Shown: one piece after another, positions 56,443 through 60,945 of the stretch
Layout: every line of letters starts with the position of its first letter
Numbering within the stretch: the first letter of the stretch is position 1
Source: Gammaproteobacteria bacterium
GTDB taxonomy: Bacteria; Pseudomonadota; Gammaproteobacteria; RBG-16-57-12
DNA length: 60,945 bases
Reading direction: 5' to 3'
Assembly (NCBI GenBank): GCA_021647245.1
Contig: JAKIVC010000015.1
Span: 1 to 60,945 of the forward strand
The notes under the pieces: model-generated
What the model was told of the DNA's origin: nothing
Database searches by the model: none
The model's input: only the letters and a program-made list of their open reading frames with translations
Translations under genes and position numbers: made by a program

Positions 56443-57183
56443 TCAAGCGTGGCGTTGACGTACCGCCTCAAACAGGCAAACCCCTGCCGCCACAGAGACG
56501 TTAAGGCTGGAGACCGAGCCATACATTGGAATATTAATCAGCAGGTCGCAGTGTTCACGAGTCAGGCGGCGCATACCTTTGCCCTCGCTACCCATCACCA
56601 GCCCAAGGGGGCCTTTAAGATCAGCTTGATGCAGCGTGCTTTGTGCTTCACCTGCCGCACCGACCAACCAAATACCACGCGCCTGTAACAGCCGCAAGGT
56701 ACGCGCCAGATTGGTCACTTGAAAAAAAGGGATATGTTCAGCCGCACCACACGCCACTTTGCGAACCGTTGCATTCAGTCCGGCCGCCTTATCTTTGGGA
56801 GCTATCACCGCATGGACACCCGCAGCGTCTGCACTTCGAAGGCAAGCGCCCAGGTTGTGTGGATCTGTCACACCGTCAAGAATCAACAAGAGTGGGGCAG
56901 TTTCAACGCCATCCAGCAGGTAAGGGAGGTCTTTTTCATGATAACTGGGGCTCTGCTTACACAGCGCCAGTACCCCTTGGTGGCGCGCACCCGCACTGCC
57001 ACTATCCAACACCTCTCGCGTAACCTGGCGAACTACAATCCCGCTGTTTTCAGCCAGCGCTACAACCTCAGCCAACCGAGCGTCACGACGTTGATCTGCC
57101 ACCTGCAACTCAACAACCAGCTTAGCGTTATATTGCAGAAGAGAGTGTACCGCGTGCAGCCCAAATATCACCTGATCAGCCAC
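56443..57183 (-). CDS. rlmB: 23S rRNA (guanosine(2251)-2'-O)-methyltransferase
   Basis: A 246-residue SPOUT-fold enzyme. N-terminal RNA-binding part (FGLHAVHSLL) and the knotted C-terminal part with LDGVTDPHNLGACLRSA, GSEGKGMRRL and NIPMYGSVSSLNVSVAAGV, all family marks. It starts 6 bp after the rnr stop codon and is part of the same unit. Confidence 0.97.
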   Translation of the reverse strand: MADQVIFGLHAVHSLLQYNAKLVVELQVADQRRDARLAEVVALAENSGIVVRQVTREVLDSGSAGARHQGVLALCKQSPSYHEKDLPYLLDGVETAPLLLILDGVTDPHNLGACLRSADAAGVHAVIAPKDKAAGLNATVRKVACGAAEHIPFFQVTNLARTLRLLQARGIWLVGAAGEAQSTLHQADLKGPLGLVMGSEGKGMRRLTREHCDLLINIPMYGSVSSLNVSVAAGVCLFEAVRQRHA

Positions 57184-57189
57184 TGTTAC

Positions 57190-59583
57190 TTAATCCTGGG
57201 ATTTTTCTTTTTTCGGCTTGGGTTTACGCTTGCGCTTTGGCCGGCTTTTGCCCTGCGGCTTGCCACCCTCATCGGCAGGCGCTACTGGCTTGCTCTCATC
57301 TGGCTTGACGGCAGCGGCAACTGTTTCTGTTTGATGATGACGAGGTTTACGAGGCCTACGCGGACGCTTTGGTTTTGGCTGCGGCGCATCGGCCAGCGCT
57401 TTTTGGTCGGCTTCAGAGGGCACCAGCTCAAAATCAACTTTGCGCTCATCCAGGTCGACCCGTGTAACGCGCACACGCACAGGATCAGCCAGGCGATATG
57501 AGATTCCGCTCCGCTCACCTTGCAGACGATGCTTGGCGGGATCAAAGTGAAAATAATCGTCTGCAAGCGAGGTGATGTGAATCAACCCTTCTATATAGAT
57601 ATCTTTCATCTCAACGAAGAGCCCAAAACCGGTTACGCTGGTCACAATGCCGTCAAACTCCTGCTCGACCTTATCCAGCATATACTCACACTTTAGCCAA
57701 TCTGTTGCATCACGAGTCGCCTCATCAGCACGGCGCTCCGTCATGGAACAGTGCTCACCCAAATTGGCCATATCACTTTTAGAATAAACAAATTCGTTCA
57801 ATGACTTACCCGAGATGAGATGCTTAATTGCACGATGAACCAACAGATCAGGATAGCGGCGAATCGGCGAGGTGAAGTGCGCATAGCTCTCATAGGCAAG
57901 GCCAAAGTGGCCCACATTATCCGGATGGTAAACTGCCTGGCTCATACTGCGCAGCATTACGGTTTGGATCAGATGTTTATCTACACGCCCCTGAATATCG
58001 CTCAACAACTTGGTGTAATGGGTCGCTGTCGGCTTGGTACGGCAGCGTAAACTAAGACCCAGCTCAGCAAGGAACTCCTTGAGCTTTTCAATCTTCTTCT
58101 CCTGCGGCTCTTCATGAATACGATAGAGCGTCGCAATTTTACCGGTCAGCATATAATCCGCCGCCGAAACATTCGCCGCTAACATACACTCTTCAATCAT
58201 CATGTGTGCGACATTGCGTGTGGTCGGCACGATCTTCTCAATCTTGCGATCTTCGGCAAAGACAATACGCGTTTCGGTGGTGTCGAACTCAATCGCACCA
58301 CGCTTTTTTCGACGGCTATCCAGCGCAGTATAGAGCCTGTGCAGCTCCTCGACGTGGGGCAAAACATTCGCATATTCGGCGCGAAGGCTCTTATCTTTAT
58401 CCACCAGCATCGCGGCCACTTTATTGTACGTGAGCCGGGCGTGTGAGCGCATCACACCCTCAAAGAAACGATATTTACGCACCGCACCCTGCGCCGTAAT
58501 AAACATTTCGCAAACCATGCAGAGACGGTCTACCTCGGGATTGATTGAACAGAGACCGTTGGAGAGCACCTCGGGCAACATCGGTACAACACGCTCCGGA
58601 AAGTAAACCGAGTTACCCCGCTCACGCGCCTCAACATCCAGAGGGGCGTTATTTTCAACATATGCGGAGACATCAGCAATCGCAACCAGCAGACGCCACC
58701 CTTTGCCATGGGGCTCACAAAAAACAGCATCATCAAAGTCCCGTGCATCCTCACCATCGATGGTGACCAACGGTAGCTCGCGAATATCCTCTCGCCCCTG
58801 CTTAGCCTCTTCAGGTACCTGTTCACCAAACTTCTTAATTTCATCTAAAACTGACTGTGGCCACTTCTCAGGCAATCCATAGGAGCGAATGGCCACGTCA
58901 ATCTCCATCCCCGGTGCCATATGGTCACCCAAAACCTCGGTCACTTTACCCACCGCCTCACGTTTTACGGTGGGGTATGACAACACTTCCAGCGTGACAA
59001 ACTGACCATGCTGAGCACCGCCGTACTGATCAACCGGCACCAGAATATCCTGTGCAACACGCTTATTATCTGGACGAATAAAACCAATCCCATCTTCCAC
59101 ATAAAAACGACCCACCACATGTGTGTGGCTGCGCTCCAGCACTTCGACGATTGACCCCTCACGGCGACCACGCCGATCCACACCGGAAACATAAGCCACC
59201 ACCCGGTCACCATGAAAAACCTGGCGCATTTGACGATCGGAAAGAAATAGGTCATCCCCGCCTTCATCAGGAATCAAAAAACCAAAACCATCCGGATGCC
59301 CCGCAACGCGCCCACGCACCAAATCAGTCTGATCAATCAAACAGTAGGCACCGCGGCGGTTATACAGCAACTGCCCATCACGTTCCATAGCACGAAGCCG
59401 ACGGCGTAGCGCCTCTACCTGCTCAGGCTCTCGCAGATCAAGCTTCTCTATTAAATAGTTACGGGTGAGCGGTTTACCGGCCTCAGCAATGATTTCCATG
59501 ATAAATTCACGGCTGGGAATAGGGTTATCGTATTTGCAGGCCTCGCGGTCAGCGTGTGGGTCACTCTGCGGCTGTTTAGTCAT
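57190..59583 (-). CDS. rnr: ribonuclease R
   Basis: A 797-residue 3'-5' exoribonuclease that degrades structured RNA. An N-terminal helix-turn-helix region, two cold-shock domains (about 70-230), the RNB domain with TIDGEDARDFDDAV near 275 (catalytic aspartates), an S1 domain (FDGIVTSVTGFGLFVEM) and a lysine/arginine-rich tail (KPKRPRRPRKPRHH, and KRKRKPKPKKEK at the end). ATG 59583 sits 4 bp from a spacer with no strong ribosome site. Followed by rlmB, as in other Gammaproteobacteria. Confidence 0.97.
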   Translation of the reverse strand: MTKQPQSDPHADREACKYDNPIPSREFIMEIIAEAGKPLTRNYLIEKLDLREPEQVEALRRRLRAMERDGQLLYNRRGAYCLIDQTDLVRGRVAGHPDGFGFLIPDEGGDDLFLSDRQMRQVFHGDRVVAYVSGVDRRGRREGSIVEVLERSHTHVVGRFYVEDGIGFIRPDNKRVAQDILVPVDQYGGAQHGQFVTLEVLSYPTVKREAVGKVTEVLGDHMAPGMEIDVAIRSYGLPEKWPQSVLDEIKKFGEQVPEEAKQGREDIRELPLVTIDGEDARDFDDAVFCEPHGKGWRLLVAIADVSAYVENNAPLDVEARERGNSVYFPERVVPMLPEVLSNGLCSINPEVDRLCMVCEMFITAQGAVRKYRFFEGVMRSHARLTYNKVAAMLVDKDKSLRAEYANVLPHVEELHRLYTALDSRRKKRGAIEFDTTETRIVFAEDRKIEKIVPTTRNVAHMMIEECMLAANVSAADYMLTGKIATLYRIHEEPQEKKIEKLKEFLAELGLSLRCRTKPTATHYTKLLSDIQGRVDKHLIQTVMLRSMSQAVYHPDNVGHFGLAYESYAHFTSPIRRYPDLLVHRAIKHLISGKSLNEFVYSKSDMANLGEHCSMTERRADEATRDATDWLKCEYMLDKVEQEFDGIVTSVTGFGLFVEMKDIYIEGLIHITSLADDYFHFDPAKHRLQGERSGISYRLADPVRVRVTRVDLDERKVDFELVPSEADQKALADAPQPKPKRPRRPRKPRHHQTETVAAAVKPDESKPVAPADEGGKPQGKSRPKRKRKPKPKKEKSQD

Positions 59584-59779
59584 GAATTCTCAATTTACTC
59601 TGCTATCTTCTTATATGATCTGGACATTCTAACCTGTTAGGCACAATTAATCTTGTAAATTTATGCGGCATCTGAATGAGCCCAGTTAAATATTTTCCTC
59701 GAAAAATCACACTTAAATCCCTCCCAAAAGCTACAATTAAAGCTGTGGCTACACCTCAAACACTTCTAGGACGAACCAA

Positions 59780-60142
59780 ATGTTTTACAACCACATACCC
59801 ACGCTAAGCCAAAACACACCCTTCAGGTGGCAGCCTAGGCAAAAAGCATACAAAGCAACTTCACCTATTCTCTATTGGCTAGCCGCGCTCACTCTCGTGT
59901 TTATCAACGCACCACTCGCTTATTCCGATACTACACAACAGAGCGCACCCTGCATTGAATGCCACCAACAAGCACACCTGCAACCACTCACCAGCATCGT
60001 CGACGATGCACACGCCAGAGCCAAGGTAAGCTGCCTGGACTGCCACAACATCACTTCAGACAATCAGAGCACAGAACATCACAATTACCGGATCATCACA
60101 TTCCCAGGCTCTGCCAGCTGCCAAGCTTGCCATCAAAAATAG
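59780..60142 (+). CDS. exported triheme cytochrome c, possibly truncated
   Basis: A 120-residue protein with a membrane or signal segment (SPILYWLAALTLVFINAPLAYS) after an unusually long 28-residue head, then three c-type haem sites CIECH, CLDCH and CQACH. The last site falls 3 residues before the stop at TAG 60140. An A5 run precedes that stop; one added A would open the frame to 60252 and add EELQSPDENTSAIQAL. So it may be a fragment of a longer multihaem protein. A modest ribosome site (AGGACG) is upstream. Electron-transfer role is inferred only. Confidence 0.7.
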   Translation: MFYNHIPTLSQNTPFRWQPRQKAYKATSPILYWLAALTLVFINAPLAYSDTTQQSAPCIECHQQAHLQPLTSIVDDAHARAKVSCLDCHNITSDNQSTEHHNYRIITFPGSASCQACHQK

Positions 60143-60321
60143 CACGGCCCGAGGAACTCCAATCCCCAGACGAGAACACGAGTGCTATACAAGCGCTTGA
60201 TTCCACAGCAAAACAAAAAATAGCCACGGCTCTTCTCCGGTCTTGCGAGTGAAAAAAGATGCCGATTATAGTGTAATCTGTTGATATATAAGGCTTGTCA
60301 CAACTTCATATAGAACAGAAT

Positions 60322-60733
60322 ATGAATATCGACACCCCGAAGGATATTTTGGACCTCAAAGGACAACGGGTCAATGAGGTTAAGCGGGATGAGCAACCGC
60401 TCGTCATTCACTGTCATCGAGACAAGCGTAGACGCGCTGTAGACCCCGTTACCGGCAAGAAGGGAACCATTAACCGCTATGTCCGCCGAAGCGTTCGAGA
60501 CGTGCCGTTATTTGGCTACCCTTGTATCATCGACATTCAGCTGGCACAGGTGTTTATCAGCAAAAATGAACGACGAATGGAGTCTTGTAAGTTCGTCGAC
60601 AAGGGATACCGCTTCACTCACCGCTTGCCATATGATCAGTGGCCTGTGTCGCCACATGAGCACTCAGGCCGTTGCTAGGCATTTGGGATTACACTGGGAA
60701 ACCGTAAAAAATATCGATAGCCCTAATCCCTAG
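60322..60733 (+). pseudogene. ISL3-family transposase, N-terminal remnant with frameshift
   Basis: A fragment of an ISL3 transposase. Frame 1 (60322 to about 60625) has the zinc-finger part: KRRRAVDPVTGKKGTINRYV, RRSVRDVPLFGYPC and CKFVDKGYRFTHR. Frame 2 (from about 60626) continues the protein with HMISGLCRHMSTQAVARHL and GLHWETVKNID, then stops. A single-base deletion near 60625 explains the switch. The DDE domain is gone; the remnant ends at a ~100-bp repeat. Confidence 0.85.
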
Positions 60734-60825
60734 ATAGAAGCGCGAGATGATGTGTAAGCGTTTGGTTTCACAGCGAAACTAAAAATATTAGTCGCGCACG
60801 CAGGTTCGTGCGGCTATTTTTTCTA
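60721..60825 (+). repeat. dispersed ~105-bp repeat, copy 2, next to ISL3 remnant
   Basis: Second copy of the repeat at 53000. It joins the transposase remnant directly after WETVKNID, and ends with the stem cgcacg / cgtgcg, loop caggtt and a T tract, a good terminator shape. The sites where the copies differ are concentrated in this stem. Confidence 0.8.
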
Positions 60826-60945
60826 CTCTGCTCAAATTATGCACTTATTGGTTGAGTCTAAGCCTTAAAAATCACTCTTCATTCCCACCTAGCGACTAGC
60901 ACTAGAATTAGGGTGTTGCCAGACAAAAAACGCTTCTGTATAGTT
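60826..60945. other. window-end spacer with no feature seen
   Basis: About 120 bp up to the window edge with no convincing open frame or structure. Confidence 0.5.

Overview
The window looks like a piece of the chromosome of a free-living or symbiotic gammaproteobacterium that fixes CO2 and oxidises reduced sulfur. The core gene order (smg-dprA-LysM upstream of def-fmt-rsmB-DUF4390-ntrY-ntrX-trkA-trkH; rnr-rlmB) is typical of Gammaproteobacteria. A class I phosphoribulokinase (Calvin cycle), a dissimilatory-type ATP sulfurylase (Sat) and a TauE/SafE sulfite/sulfonate-type exporter point to a thioautotroph, although no RuBisCO, apr, dsr or sox gene lies in the window. The genus cannot be fixed from sequence reading alone; a Sedimenticola/Thiodiazotropha-like lineage is only a guess.

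Layout. 1-400: 3' end of an IS3-family element and a terminator. 0.4-8.8 kb: minus-strand genes for a YjbR-like protein, a SWIM-SNF2 helicase, the fatty acid cis/trans isomerase Cti and phosphoketolase Xfp. 9-16.4 kb: a PAS histidine kinase, purD-tsaC, a PAS-GGDEF-HD-GYP protein and rpiA. 16.5-24.3 kb: ilvA, a UPF0149 protein, two truncated haemoglobins of different groups flanking a cyclic-nucleotide-binding protein, HopJ-like and CWC proteins, pyrD, an NrfJ-like periplasmic protein, sat and a HugZ-like protein. 24.3-27.3 kb: an orphan OmpR-type regulator behind a large hairpin, a porin, and a REP/RAYT module. 27.3-33.1 kb: tauE-ALDH, cca, a polysaccharide deacetylase and prkB. 33.2-38.2 kb: LysM-dprA-smg-topA. 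38.5-48.3 kb: def to trkH, seven plus-strand genes packed with overlaps or very short gaps. 48.3-56.1 kb: an ABC exporter, a PLP gamma-lyase-type enzyme, moaA, dusC and an SLC13 permease. 56.1-60.9 kb: hairpin-rich spacer, rlmB-rnr, a triheme cytochrome and an ISL3 transposase remnant ending in a repeat also found at 53.0 kb.

Most of the window is housekeeping. The points most worth a second look are: (i) fmt, which has no ATG, GTG or TTG at its conserved N-terminus and seems to start at a CTG overlapping the def stop codon; (ii) a REP-associated tyrosine transposase (RAYT) cut by one amber codon and flanked by an 89-bp tandem array of paired REP hairpins plus an inverted REP on the other side; (iii) the divergent trHb-cNMP-trHb cluster with a 12-bp perfect palindrome in its promoter; (iv) NtrX with an eroded AAA+ domain (no GAFTGA, no Walker B acidic pair); (v) a roughly 100-bp dispersed repeat that ends in a terminator hairpin and, in one copy, abuts a broken ISL3 transposase; (vi) two nested inverted-repeat structures, upstream of the orphan regulator and downstream of the SLC13 permease. 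No tRNA, rRNA, CRISPR array or phage region was seen.
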